From contig WGMM01000009.1 in assembly GCA_016125085.1 (NCBI GenBank), positions 62,001 through 126,000 of the forward strand: 64,000 nt of DNA. Direction: 5' to 3'. The translations under genes were made by a program, and so were the position numbers. The stretch comes from a bacterium (GTDB taxonomy: Bacteria > Planctomycetota > Planctomycetia > Isosphaerales > Isosphaeraceae). Positions 45,234 to 54,208 of the stretch are shown here, piece by piece; within the stretch, counting starts at the first letter, position 1; each line of letters begins with the position of its first letter. The notes under the pieces were generated by a model that did no database searches, was not told the DNA's origin, and saw only the letters and a program-made list of their open reading frames with translations.

Positions 45234-45731
45234 ATGGCCGACAACCATTCGTTCGATATCGTCAGCGAAATCAATGACGTCGAAATGCATAACGCCGTCA
45301 CCCAGGCCCAGCACGAAATCGCCGTCCGTTACGACTTCAAAGGCACAAGAGCCAGCATTGACTGGGACAAGAAAAACCATACTCTCACCCTACTCGCCGA
45401 TCACAAAGGCCAGCTCGAAACCGTAATCCAGGTTCTCAAGGAAAAAATGGCCAAACGTGGCGTCGCCGTCAACGCCATCAAACGGGGCAAAATCGAGGAA
45501 GCCACGCACGATTCCGTCCGCGAAGTTCTCACCATGCATCGTGGGATCGACACGGATAACGCAAGGGCCATCGTCAAGAATATCAAGGGTTTAGGGCTCA
45601 AAGTCCAGGCCCAGATCATGGATGAGAAAGTGCGAGTCATGGGCAAGAAAATTGACGAGCTCCAGGCCGTCATCAGCCACTTCAAGGCGAATAACCCCGG
45701 CTTCCCTCTCCAGTTCATAAACATGCAGTAA
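45234..45731 (+). CDS. yajQ: YajQ family nucleotide-binding protein
   Basis: A 165-residue protein of the YajQ family (UPF0234), two alpha/beta domains that bind nucleotides; in Xanthomonas a homologue binds cyclic di-GMP. It opens ADNHSFDIVSEINDVEMHNA and has VRYDFKGTRASIDWD, as in Escherichia coli. The core KIKGLGLKVQAQIMDEKVRV-like region (residues ~120-140) and the end VISHFKANNPGFPLQFINM complete the match. It stands alone. Its molecular role in this organism is unclear. Confidence 0.93.
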   Translation: MADNHSFDIVSEINDVEMHNAVTQAQHEIAVRYDFKGTRASIDWDKKNHTLTLLADHKGQLETVIQVLKEKMAKRGVAVNAIKRGKIEEATHDSVREVLTMHRGIDTDNARAIVKNIKGLGLKVQAQIMDEKVRVMGKKIDELQAVISHFKANNPGFPLQFINMQ

Positions 45732-46040
45732 TGGAATTCGGTTCTTAAGTCTCTGTCGAAACAGGCATTGTGGCGGGGGAAATGTGCGTTCCCGCTTCCC
45801 GGCTCTGGAGGATCGAAGCTCCGCGACAGGTGGGTTTGGGACGAAACCTCCTATTCCCCCTGTCTTCCATGATCCGTGCGATCGGATCGGTGAAGTCATG
45901 ATCCGTCACCTCCAGGCTGGGTCTCGATACGGTCCGTGGTCGATCAGGAATGATGAAGGATTCGTGGATTCCGGATTTCTCTGACTACGGGACATTCCGG
46001 GCAGCACGACCGATCGACCGTAACCCAAAGGAGTGGGACA
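45732..46040. other. Intergenic region
   Basis: About 309 nt with no supported gene. GGCGGGGGAA and TTCCCGC near 45770-45800 could form a weak stem, but nothing resembles a known RNA or a promoter clearly. Confidence 0.4.
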
Positions 46041-47201
46041 ATGCCGTTTTTTCATGGACGAACCGGATTCGTGCGTTTCGCCGTCGAAATTCGTAACCCG
46101 GAACCGTTCGGTGAAGAGACCATCGAAAAGCTGACGAAAAACGCCATCGGTAAGTACGGCACCGCGGATACGCCCGATGGAATCAGTGTCGGCTTCAACG
46201 GCGGCAGGCACTTGCTCGACAGCGAAATCTCGCTCGAAAACAACGTTTTTGACGACACGCTGCACATCGGTATGCGGTTCGACGTCGACAAGATCCCGGC
46301 ACCGATTCTCAAAGCCTACACCGAGATCGAAATCAAGGCACTGGCCGCCGGCAATCCTTCAGGCCGTCCCACCAAGGAACAAAAGGAACAGGCCAAGGAG
46401 TCGGCCCTGGCCCGCGCCCAGGCAGAAGCGGCCGACGGCCGTTACCGGCGTCTGGCGTTCCATCAGCTTTTGTGGGACACCTCGAGCCAAACTCTTTATT
46501 GCACAGCGACTTCCGCGTCGGTGCTCGACCGTGTCGCCCCGCTGTTTCGTGATACGTTCGGCGGCGACATCCACATGATCACCGCTGGCAGGCTCGCGAT
46601 GGGACTGGCTACGAAGTTCGGGCTGAATCTGCCGGAAGGTGATCCGGCCCGCTTTTCGGTCTTCGTGGAAGGGCAGGAGCAGGGTACGATCAACTGGGCG
46701 AATCCGGAGAGCCAGTTGCCGGACGTTCTCGGCAACGAATTCCTGATCTGGCTCTGGCACACTCTGGCGACGACGGGCGATACGGTCGCTTTGCCGGACG
46801 GAACCGAAGTCACGGTCATGATGACGCGCACGCTTCAACTCGACTGCCCGAAAGGAGAAACGGGGCGAGATCAACTGAACGATGTCGGCCCCGCCCGCAT
46901 GCCTGAAGCGCTTAAGGCCCTTCAGTCCGGCAAACTGCCGCGCAAGGTGGGGCTGATCCTCGTGCGTCATGAGCAGCAGTACGAACTGACGCTCCAGGCC
47001 GAGACGTTCGCCGTCAGCTCCGCGGCTCTGCCGAAGCTTGACGAAGCCCCGGGGCGTGAGTCGATCCTGGCCCGCATCGAGCAGATCCGACACATGACCG
47101 ACACGATCGACCTTCTCTATGCCGCGTTTCTTCAGAAGCGTCTGGGACAGGCGTGGGACGAGAATCTCGGCGAGATTCGTCAATGGGTGAAGGTCGCCTG
47201 A
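46041..47201 (+). CDS. RdgC-like protein
   Basis: A 386-residue protein that I compare with RdgC, a ring-shaped DNA-binding protein that restrains RecA. The central block IKALAAGNPSGRPTKEQKEQ matches the RdgC KKTEKDSLKDEV-type helix. Following RRLAFHQLLWDTSSQTLYC, a VLDRVAPLFRDTFG stretch matches that fold's sheet and helix. It is longer than RdgC (~300) because of additional C-terminal segments (HMTDTIDLLYAAFLQKRLG). No nuclease motif. The match is by pattern, so moderate. Confidence 0.55.
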   Translation: MPFFHGRTGFVRFAVEIRNPEPFGEETIEKLTKNAIGKYGTADTPDGISVGFNGGRHLLDSEISLENNVFDDTLHIGMRFDVDKIPAPILKAYTEIEIKALAAGNPSGRPTKEQKEQAKESALARAQAEAADGRYRRLAFHQLLWDTSSQTLYCTATSASVLDRVAPLFRDTFGGDIHMITAGRLAMGLATKFGLNLPEGDPARFSVFVEGQEQGTINWANPESQLPDVLGNEFLIWLWHTLATTGDTVALPDGTEVTVMMTRTLQLDCPKGETGRDQLNDVGPARMPEALKALQSGKLPRKVGLILVRHEQQYELTLQAETFAVSSAALPKLDEAPGRESILARIEQIRHMTDTIDLLYAAFLQKRLGQAWDENLGEIRQWVKVA

Positions 47202-47302
47202 TTCTCAAGGCGGATGTGCGGAACCGGTAAGGTCCGGGCGGATTTCCGGGCCTCGCCGGGGTGTCATGATCCGAAGCGTCCACCGGCAGGAGGCCGGCGA
47301 CT

Positions 47303-48550
47303 TTGGGCAATTTTCATCAGCACCTGAAATGCTCGTCCAGCTTCGGCGTCACTTACGCCATGAGCACCTGGCTGCTCATCGGCATCGATTGGCTCTATGG
47401 TTCGGTCGCTTTGTTGCTTTCGATGCTGGGCGGAATGCTGCCGGATCTCGACAGCGATTCCGGCATGGAAATCAAGCATATCAAGTCCATTTCCGCAGTT
47501 CTCGGAGCACTGATTTTCTGGGTCGCGTCGGGCCGCGTCCAGCCCCCGATGGCGTTCGAACTGCGGATCTGGATCACGCTCGGTGCAGCGGCATTCTGCT
47601 CCAAGGGAATTCGCTGGATTCTCGGTAAAGTCACTGTGCACCGGGGCATGTTTCATAGCCTGCCCACATGCGCGATCTGGGGTTCTATCGTTTATCTTTA
47701 TTACCCTCACTCCAATCATTACGTCCGTGTTTATATGGCCACGGGCATCATGGTGGGATATTTTTCGCACCTTTGCTGCGACGAATACTTCAGCATCGAA
47801 AGCCTTGCCGCCATGCGTTTCAACAAAGCCTTCGGCACGGCCATGAAGTTCTGGTCCGGGAAGCTGTTCGCGACGCTGCTGTGCTATGCGATTCTCGGGT
47901 TTTTCGTGAAGCAGGTCGCGGATGTGTGGCCGCGGGCCTCGGATGGAAGCCTTGCAGGGATCGGGCATCCATCGGAATCGGTCGATCGCTACTCGAACAA
48001 AGTCCGTACGAAAGCGAAAAACGCGGCCGAGACAGTCCGTAAAAAAGGTCTGGTCGAATTTCTCAAGGAAACCGTGACCGAAATCAGGGAAGCCGCTGGC
48101 ACGAAATGGAACGACGTCCGCGAGAACGCGTTGACGGAGGAGAGCCTGAGATCTCGCTATACTCAGCTGAAAGAAGCTTCGAAATCGCTTTCGGAAACCA
48201 GCGGAACCTACGATACGCTCAAGCAACTCGCGACGGAAGCGAAATCCACGGTGACGGATCAGGTTCAAGTCGATAAACAGGCCAGTTCGGACCGGCCTCT
48301 CGTCGTGACGAAATCCGACTCAGGCGATTCGGTGCCGAATGCATCCGGGCGAACGGCCAAGGTCGTGCAGGAAAGCGATTCCGACAAGAAGAAGCCGAAG
48401 ATGGAAGTCTATGTGCCTCGACGTCGGAGCGGCGGCACGTCTGGGCAATCGGATCAGGACTCACCCCGGGTAATCGCCCGCCAGGAGAAGAATCCTCAAG
48501 AGGTGGTTATTCCTTCCGCACGAAATCGCAATCGTGTCGTCCCTCGCTGA
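47303..48550 (+). CDS. YdjM-like membrane metal-dependent hydrolase
   Basis: A 415-residue protein whose first ~220 residues match the YdjM family of inner-membrane, probably metal-dependent hydrolases. Conserved polar clusters are GGMLPDLDSDSG, TVHRGMFHSLP and GYFSHLCCDEYF, between four or more hydrophobic segments. The remaining ~200 residues are a polar, Lys/Ser-rich cytoplasmic or periplasmic tail with predicted coiled coil and no hit. The start is TTG, supported by AGGAGG 9 nt upstream. It lies 102 nt after the RdgC-like gene. Substrate unknown. Confidence 0.8.
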   Translation: MGNFHQHLKCSSSFGVTYAMSTWLLIGIDWLYGSVALLLSMLGGMLPDLDSDSGMEIKHIKSISAVLGALIFWVASGRVQPPMAFELRIWITLGAAAFCSKGIRWILGKVTVHRGMFHSLPTCAIWGSIVYLYYPHSNHYVRVYMATGIMVGYFSHLCCDEYFSIESLAAMRFNKAFGTAMKFWSGKLFATLLCYAILGFFVKQVADVWPRASDGSLAGIGHPSESVDRYSNKVRTKAKNAAETVRKKGLVEFLKETVTEIREAAGTKWNDVRENALTEESLRSRYTQLKEASKSLSETSGTYDTLKQLATEAKSTVTDQVQVDKQASSDRPLVVTKSDSGDSVPNASGRTAKVVQESDSDKKKPKMEVYVPRRRSGGTSGQSDQDSPRVIARQEKNPQEVVIPSARNRNRVVPR

Positions 48551-48642
48551 GGTTCGAACGGTGGATTCGAAATGAATCTGTCGCACGTAATCGAACCTTT
48601 TCCATGAGCGAAATTTCGCGCGGACAAATTCGGAAATCATGG

Positions 48643-48648
48643 TATAAA
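48643..48648 (+). promoter_or_regulatory. Possible -10 box of the isomerase gene
   Basis: TATAAA with a possible -35 (CGGACA) and a 16-nt spacer, 115 nt before the PpiC-type gene. Both boxes are only partial matches, so this is tentative. Confidence 0.3.
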
Positions 48649-48762
48649 CGACATATTCGATACGCGCGCCGACGTATTCGGTAAGTCGCGGAGATTCACG
48701 GCGCAAAGGCATCGTGAATCGGAATTTCAGGAACGGACCGACACGGGAGGTTTGCGAAAGCG

Positions 48763-49833
48763 ATGGCGAGACGAGAAACTGCGATTCGAACGATACGTTT
48801 CGGCTTCTGGGTAGCCACGCTCGGTTTCGGTTCAGCATGGGCTCAGCAACAGCAGCCGGCCGAAAAAGCCGCGGCCCGGCTCAGCCCTGAGGTCGCTGCC
48901 GTCAAAAAGGCGAACGACACCAAAAAGAACGAAGTTCTTGCGACGGTCAACGGCGACAAAATCACTCGTGGAGATCTGATTCAGTTCTTCTCGAAGTTTC
49001 AGTTGCCTGAGAATTTCGATCCTCAATTGCTTTACAGGAACGCTGTCGAAACGATCGCCAACACCAAGCTGGTCATGCAGCAGGTGAAGGCATCCAAGGT
49101 CTCGGTAAGCCCGGCCGAAATCGATACCGAAATCGAGAATCTCAAGACGGCACTCAAGGAACAGAAAGCCGACCTTGCCCAGGTGCTCGCCGAATCGGGT
49201 CGAACCCTCGAAGAAGTTCGAGCCGATATGGAGCAGTTCCTGCTCTGGAAGAAGTACATCACGGGTATCGCTACGGACGCGGCGATCAATAAGTACATCG
49301 CTGACAACAAGGCCATTTTCAACGGCGATCAGGTTCGTGCCAGCCACATCCTCGTGAAAGTTCCGGCGGACGCCAAGCCTGAAGCCAAAGAGGCCGCCCG
49401 GAAGAAACTTCTGGACATCAAACAGCAAATCGGCACCGGGAAAATGACCTTCGCCGAAGCTGCGAACAAGCATTCCGAAGACGAAGGCAATTCCGAAAAA
49501 GTAGGCGGCGATCTCGGATTCTTCTATCGCAAGGGCCAGTTCATCGAGCCCTTCGCTGCCGCTGCATTCGCTCTGAAGAAGGGACAGATCAGCGATATCG
49601 TCGAATCTCCCTTCGGCCTTCATCTCATTCAAGTGACCGAACGCAAGGACGGTCAACCGCAGGATCCGAATAACCCGAATCTGCGTGCGGCCGCTCTCGA
49701 CGCTTTCGCGCAGGAACGTCAGGAACAGCTGGTCATCGAAGCCAAGAAAACCGCCAAGCTCGACATCAAACCGATGCCGAACGACCTCTTCCCGCCAGCC
49801 CCCAAAGCGGCTGCTTCTCCGGCTGCCAAGTAA
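48763..49833 (+). CDS. Periplasmic SurA/PpiC-type peptidyl-prolyl isomerase
   Basis: A 356-residue exported chaperone-isomerase. A signal peptide ending SAWAQ is followed by a SurA-type N-terminal helical domain (about 55-170, with NGDKITRGDLIQFF). A parvulin domain follows at about 185-285, starting VRASHILVKVPADA and containing KHSEDEGNSEKVGGDLGFF and SPFGLHLIQVTERK. The C terminus is Pro/Ala-rich. It probably assists folding of outer-membrane or exported proteins. A strong hairpin terminator follows the stop codon. Confidence 0.9.
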   Translation: MARRETAIRTIRFGFWVATLGFGSAWAQQQQPAEKAAARLSPEVAAVKKANDTKKNEVLATVNGDKITRGDLIQFFSKFQLPENFDPQLLYRNAVETIANTKLVMQQVKASKVSVSPAEIDTEIENLKTALKEQKADLAQVLAESGRTLEEVRADMEQFLLWKKYITGIATDAAINKYIADNKAIFNGDQVRASHILVKVPADAKPEAKEAARKKLLDIKQQIGTGKMTFAEAANKHSEDEGNSEKVGGDLGFFYRKGQFIEPFAAAAFALKKGQISDIVESPFGLHLIQVTERKDGQPQDPNNPNLRAAALDAFAQERQEQLVIEAKKTAKLDIKPMPNDLFPPAPKAAASPAAK

Positions 49834-49868
49834 GCTGGCCGGACATCGCGGCTGACACTGGAGTATTC

Positions 49869-49903
49869 GATCGAGGCGAGCCTGTTTCAGGTTCGCCTCG
49901 ATC
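49869..49903. terminator. Hairpin after the isomerase gene
   Basis: A 15-bp stem with one G-T pair, GATCGAGGCGAGCCT / AGGTTCGCCTCGATC, and a 5-nt GTTTC loop, then TTTCG. It lies between convergent genes and probably serves both. Confidence 0.8.
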
Positions 49904-49933
49904 TTTCGCGATCGTGTTTCGAGATTTCCGAAA

Positions 49934-50770
49934 TTAACGCATATGGGCCAGACTGGGCGGAATTTCCAGGCCGTGCTTTTCGACGAGTTGCCTGTCGCTC
50001 AGTACGACTCTCGGCAGATCGTCCGCCACGATCGAGCCTTCATCCAGGAGCACGGCCCGGTCGCAGACTTCGAGAACCATCTCCAGATCGTGCGTGGCCA
50101 GAAACTTCGTCATCGGCAGCCCGGCGATCAGTTCGAGAAATCGGCGTCTGGCACGCGGATCCAGGTTGGCCGTCGGTTCGTCCATCACAAGGATCGTAGG
50201 GCGGCATGCCAGAACACCCGCCAGGCAAACACGTTTGCGTTCGCCGAAGCTGAGCTGATTCGGCGACCTGTGGCCGACATGTGCCAGACCGACCTGTGCC
50301 AGGCATTCCTGGGCCAGCTCGAGAGCCTCATTTCGTGGCATACCATGATTGAGCGGCCCGAAGGCGACGTCTTCCAGTACCGTCATCGCAAAAAGCTGAT
50401 CGTCGGGATCTTGGAAAACGAGTCCGACGCGACGGCGAATTTCCGGCGCTGATTTTTTCGAAATGCGGATTCCGTCGATCCACACGCTGCCGGTACTTGT
50501 TACTGAATGGCTGCCTGTTGTCGAGGTACCACCAGAGTGGTCGTGAGACAGCATCCCCAGCCACTTGTGCTGTGGCTCTGGCAGAATTCCGTTCAAATGC
50601 AGCAGCAGTGTCGATTTGCCTGCCCCGTTCGGGCCGACCAGGGCAACGCTCTGACCAGCAGGAATCGCCAGATCGAGCGACCTTAAGGCCAGCTTCTCCG
50701 AGCCATAGCGGTAACTGAGCGATTCCAGCCGGATCGCGATCGAATTTCGTGGTTCTTCCGAACGATTCAC
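49934..50770 (-). CDS. cbiO: Cobalt/nickel ECF transporter ATPase (CbiO)
   Basis: A 278-residue ABC ATPase of the energy-coupling-factor Ni/Co importer. Walker A is GPNGAGKST, the Q-loop is VFQDPDDQLFAMTVLEDV, the signature is LSFGERKRV, Walker B is ILVMDEPTANLD and the switch His is in FLATHD. A ~28-residue insertion with several His (SHDHSGG, GSHS) sits between Walker A and the Q-loop. The start is GTG, overlapping the cbiQ stop as GTGA; the frame extends 39 codons further but without support. Confidence 0.92.
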   Translation of the reverse strand: MNRSEEPRNSIAIRLESLSYRYGSEKLALRSLDLAIPAGQSVALVGPNGAGKSTLLLHLNGILPEPQHKWLGMLSHDHSGGTSTTGSHSVTSTGSVWIDGIRISKKSAPEIRRRVGLVFQDPDDQLFAMTVLEDVAFGPLNHGMPRNEALELAQECLAQVGLAHVGHRSPNQLSFGERKRVCLAGVLACRPTILVMDEPTANLDPRARRRFLELIAGLPMTKFLATHDLEMVLEVCDRAVLLDEGSIVADDLPRVVLSDRQLVEKHGLEIPPSLAHMR

Positions 50771-51501
50771 TTCGAATTCGGATCCGTTACAGGAGTGTCG
50801 ATGCCGAGATTTCCGGCGTGCTCGATGTCGCAGGTTGCCTCTTCGCCGGAGAAGCCTGATTGTACCTTCGCCGATGGACTTTGCCACCCGCGAGACAGCA
50901 TCGCCGAGTGAATCCGCTCGGACCGTTTCAGGCTGATCGTCAAAAGCGTCGAGAGACCGCCCGATTGCACCAGCCAGATTCCAGGTAAAGAAGGTCGGAT
51001 CATCCGGCTTTGCCTTGCCCGTTTCATTCGGCGATTCTGATCAGCCAGGACAGGCCCGTATCTGGCCATCATGGCGATCGTCGAAACCAGTTCGAGCGGC
51101 AGCCCAAGGCGGGAGATCATCGACAGCAGCCGAAATTGACCGACTGTTTCGACCAGTGAGACGACCGTCGCAAGCAGGATTCCGTTCTTGAGTGCCATTC
51201 CCGCCATGATCAGAGGCCAACCGAATTCACGCCGCCCGGGATGCCCGATCGCGACGAAATAGGCCAGAAAGAACATGGTCAATGCAATCCCCAGCCAGCG
51301 CCTCAACATGACTTTCGGATCGATCGCGAAAAAACCGGCAGCGAAACAGAAAAGTACGGCTTCGGCCGCCAGAACTTCGATCGCCGTGATCGGTGTCATA
51401 AGAACGAAAAGAACCCAGCCGACGAAGGCCCAGCTCCAGGGCGATCGCCAGCCACGATCAGATCGGTCATCGGTCCGTAAGCTCGCGGAATGAATCGTCA
51501 C
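50767..51501 (-). CDS. cbiQ: Cobalt/nickel ECF transporter transmembrane protein (CbiQ)
   Basis: A 244-residue membrane scaffold that couples CbiO to the substrate-binding CbiM. Several hydrophobic segments precede the Ala-Arg-Gly-type coupling motifs: AMMARYGPVLADQNRRMKRA and IHSAMLSRGWQSP. Translation starts at GTG overlapping the cbiM stop (GTGA), and it overlaps cbiO the same way, so cbiM-cbiQ-cbiO is one coupled operon. Confidence 0.9.
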   Translation of the reverse strand: MTIHSASLRTDDRSDRGWRSPWSWAFVGWVLFVLMTPITAIEVLAAEAVLFCFAAGFFAIDPKVMLRRWLGIALTMFFLAYFVAIGHPGRREFGWPLIMAGMALKNGILLATVVSLVETVGQFRLLSMISRLGLPLELVSTIAMMARYGPVLADQNRRMKRARQSRMIRPSLPGIWLVQSGGLSTLLTISLKRSERIHSAMLSRGWQSPSAKVQSGFSGEEATCDIEHAGNLGIDTPVTDPNSK

Positions 51502-52490
51502 GGTACGGCAGGGCCTTCGCTGGCCGTCGTTGCGGCGATATGTGCAGCCAGTCGTCTGGCCGCAAGACTTCGTGTCAGAATCTGTCCTGCGATGAGTACC
51601 GTGACACTGCCGATCAAGCCCGCGGCGACAGTGGACCAGCGGCCTTCCACCATGCCGGGAACCGAATAGTCGGGCAGGGGGGCTGACGGTTCGCTCGCTT
51701 CTGCCTCGGCTGGAAGGAATCCGAACTGTTCGCCGACATACTCAAGGCCGTCCGGATAAGCAGAGGCGAGCGGTGCCAGAAGTATGACCACGGCGCATGT
51801 CGCGATGATTCCGCCAACCCAGCTGACGATCCGATCCCGCTTTGCCGGTCGGGTGCTGGCCTCCGTAGCCGTATCGATCAGATCCGGTTCGGACCACATC
51901 ACGCCGCGCAAGACGAGCCCGGTGATCAATGCCTCGCCGACAGCGATCACAGCATGCACGAGAACCATCCAGGTGAGGATCTGCCCCACACCGCCGAATC
52001 CATTCGAAAACCCGAGCTCGATCGAAAACGCCGCGGACGAAACGATGACGGAAACCCAGGCGGCAAGCATCGCGCCGGTGATCGTCCCCAGTCTCGCTCT
52101 CGCACTCAGGAAGAGGAAGACAGGATATGCGGCCACGGAGCCGATCAGCCCCATGTTGAGCCAGTTGGCACCCAGGGCCGTGATCGCGCCATCTCCCATC
52201 AGTACGGATTGGACGATCAGGACAGCTGCGATCGCCAGACCGCCCCCCCATGGCCCAAGCAGGACGGCCGCAAGCGTCCCGCCCATCAGGTGACCGGATA
52301 CTGGCGCGATACCTAGCGGGAAGTTGACCATCTGGGCGGCGAAAACGAACGCAGCCACAAGACCTATGCGTGGCGATTCTTCCGTACCCTGGCGGCGCAG
52401 CCTCCGTACGCATTCGCCGATACCGGCGGCTGCGAGAGCACCTGTCGCGAGACTCACCGTGGGCGATAGAACGCCATCCGAGATATGCAT
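51498..52490 (-). CDS. cbiM: Cobalt/nickel substrate-binding membrane protein (CbiM/NikM), CbiN-like tail
   Basis: A 330-residue membrane protein that binds Ni2+ or Co2+. The start is chosen so that the protein begins MHISDGVLSP; the N-terminal Met-His is needed for metal binding in this family. The longer frame is ignored. LMGGTLAAVLLGPWGG and MVNFPLGIAPVSGHLMGG-type segments follow. The C-terminal part, with YPDGLEYVGEQ and a final membrane helix, resembles CbiN/NikN fused to CbiM, which explains why no separate cbiN is present. Ni versus Co cannot be decided. Confidence 0.9.
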   Translation of the reverse strand: MHISDGVLSPTVSLATGALAAAGIGECVRRLRRQGTEESPRIGLVAAFVFAAQMVNFPLGIAPVSGHLMGGTLAAVLLGPWGGGLAIAAVLIVQSVLMGDGAITALGANWLNMGLIGSVAAYPVFLFLSARARLGTITGAMLAAWVSVIVSSAAFSIELGFSNGFGGVGQILTWMVLVHAVIAVGEALITGLVLRGVMWSEPDLIDTATEASTRPAKRDRIVSWVGGIIATCAVVILLAPLASAYPDGLEYVGEQFGFLPAEAEASEPSAPLPDYSVPGMVEGRWSTVAAGLIGSVTVLIAGQILTRSLAARRLAAHIAATTASEGPAVP

Positions 52491-52794
52491 GCTTCCCGCT
52501 AACCTTTGCCGCAAGGGTTCGTGTGCAATGCCCTGGCCGAAATCGCGTGAGACTTCATGATCCGTACGAATCAATCTATCTCGCGTGTGAAGAAGTATCA
52601 AGTTCGTGTTACGCGGCAGATCCCGTGATCTCTGCCATGAAGCGCGTTACGAAGAAACCGGTACACGTCGTTTAGCATTCGAGACGGGTGGAAATTCGAT
52701 CGCTTCTCCGTTAAACTTCCTTCGGAAATTCGCCATAAGCGAAACCCTCACCTCTCCAATACCCTGCCTGCCTCTCGGGAGAAACCAGTCCGCC
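52491..52794. other. Divergent region upstream of cbiM and the epimerase
   Basis: About 304 nt with no supported gene. No cobalamin riboswitch box or clear NikR palindrome is visible. It presumably contains the promoters of the divergent cbiM operon and the epimerase gene. Confidence 0.5.
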
Positions 52795-53769
52795 ATGAAA
52801 ATTCTGATGACGGGCGGTTACGGCTGTATCGGTGCATGGATCGCGAAACATGTCGTGGACCGGGGCGATGAAATCTGGATCTACGACATCGCGGAAGATT
52901 GGCACCGCATCGATCTCCTCCTGGAACCGGCGGCTCGCGAGAAAATTCACCCCATTCGCGGCGATGTCGCTGATCCAGCAGGCTTTCTGGCGGCTGTCGA
53001 TGCCGTCGGAGCCACGCATATCATCCATCTGGCGGGACTGCAGACGCCTGCCTGCCGCAGCGATCCGATCCGCGGGGCGATGGTCAACGTCATCGGTACT
53101 CTATCCGTATTTCAGGCCGCGGCAGCGCGGAAGGATCATGTACGAAGAGTCGTCTACGCATCGTCGGCCGCAGTGCACGGGCTGCCGCCCTCCGGTGACC
53201 TCGGCGAGTGCCTTGCGGACGACGTACGTCTCGTTCCGCAAACGCATTACGGCGCGTTTAAGGTCTGTAACGAGCTGAACGCAAGGGTTTACTGGTCCGA
53301 TTCGGGTGTCTGTAACGTCGGTCTCAGACCGTGGACGGTTTACGGCGTCGGCCGTGACTTCGGCATGACCAGCGAACCGACCAAAGCCGTCAAATCCGCG
53401 GCGATCGGTCGGCCTTACGCCATCACTTACGGTGGCCTGCAGGATTTTCAATACGTTTCGGACGTGGCCCATACTTTCCTGGCCGCGGCTGAGCGACCTT
53501 TCGAAGGCGCAGACGCCTTCAACCTCAGTGGCCGTGTCGTCGAAATTTCGTCTTTCGTCTCAGCACTCGAAGAAGCGATGCCCGAAGCGAAAGGACTCGT
53601 GACACACGGCACTCGGCAACTTCCGATCGCGCCGAACCTGGACGATTCCAGACTCATGGCGACATTCGGTCCGCTTCCGAAAACCAGTCTGGTCGAGGGG
53701 ATCCGCTGGTCAGCGAACAGGTTCCGGCAGCTCCACGCCGAAGGTCGGCTCGATCTTTCCGACCTTTAA
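52795..53769 (+). CDS. NAD-dependent epimerase/dehydratase (SDR family)
   Basis: A 324-residue extended short-chain dehydrogenase. The NAD-binding motif is TGGYGCIGAWIA at residues 4-15, the active-site Tyr-Lys is in HYGAFKVCNE near 151-160, and VVYASSAAVHG supplies the catalytic Ser. It likely changes a nucleotide-activated or free sugar. The ATG was chosen because the glycine-rich motif must start near the N terminus; the frame extends 63 codons upstream without support. It is divergent from cbiM. Confidence 0.88.
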   Translation: MKILMTGGYGCIGAWIAKHVVDRGDEIWIYDIAEDWHRIDLLLEPAAREKIHPIRGDVADPAGFLAAVDAVGATHIIHLAGLQTPACRSDPIRGAMVNVIGTLSVFQAAAARKDHVRRVVYASSAAVHGLPPSGDLGECLADDVRLVPQTHYGAFKVCNELNARVYWSDSGVCNVGLRPWTVYGVGRDFGMTSEPTKAVKSAAIGRPYAITYGGLQDFQYVSDVAHTFLAAAERPFEGADAFNLSGRVVEISSFVSALEEAMPEAKGLVTHGTRQLPIAPNLDDSRLMATFGPLPKTSLVEGIRWSANRFRQLHAEGRLDLSDL

Positions 53770-53958
53770 AACCTTTCGTATCCAGTACCTCGTCATTTCG
53801 GTCCACGGATCTCAGCGCCGAATCAGGTTTGCTGATTCGATGGATTTCGGGACGATTCCTGGAATGCGAATCTCCGATCGAATGCGGCAATCGGCTCCAT
53901 GTTCATCGACGCTTCCGAAAGGTTGCGCACCTGGGACAGTCGAAATCAGGCAGAGTCG

Positions 53959-53998
53959 CGTTCCATGAGTACGGAACGGGTTAAGTACTCATGGAACG
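53959..53998. repeat. Perfect 14-bp inverted repeat
   Basis: CGTTCCATGAGTAC and GTACTCATGGAACG are exact reverse complements, separated by 12 nt. They lie 189 nt after the epimerase stop and about 320 nt before the ArsR-type gene. No T tract follows. It could be a terminator-like RNA hairpin or a regulator binding site. Confidence 0.6.
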
Positions 53999-54169
53999 AA
54001 GGATCGAATCGTTCGAATTTCATGGGCTTCCTGCAATTCTGCTCATGTCGCAGGTCGTACCGGACTCAGCAATAACCTGCGTAAAATCCTGCGATTTGGA
54101 TCCTTGCCGGTCGTACAAATTGTGACTGCAAAAAAAATCGGCCCCAAGTGTAATTTTTCGCAATTTCCT

Positions 54170-54198
54170 TTGACCCTTTTCGGAAGATCGCATATCAT
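54170..54198 (+). promoter_or_regulatory. Promoter of the ArsR-type gene
   Basis: TTGACC at 54170-54175 and TATCAT at 54193-54198 are separated by exactly 17 nt, five of six and four of six matches to the sigma-70 consensus. The gene start lies ~119 nt downstream of the -10. Confidence 0.55.
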
Positions 54199-54208
54199 CA
54201 GTATATGC
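54190..54208. promoter_or_regulatory. Operator-like dyad overlapping the -10 box
   Basis: A perfect 6-bp inverted repeat, GCATAT-N7-ATATGC, covers the -10 box and likely transcription start of the ArsR-type gene. Dyads with ATAT arms at this position are typical of autoregulated ArsR/SmtB-family repressors. Confidence 0.5.

Noticed and set aside
52491..52800. Cobalamin riboswitch or NikR site upstream of cbiM
   Set aside because: I searched the leader by eye for the conserved cobalamin box and for GTATGA-type dyads and found neither.
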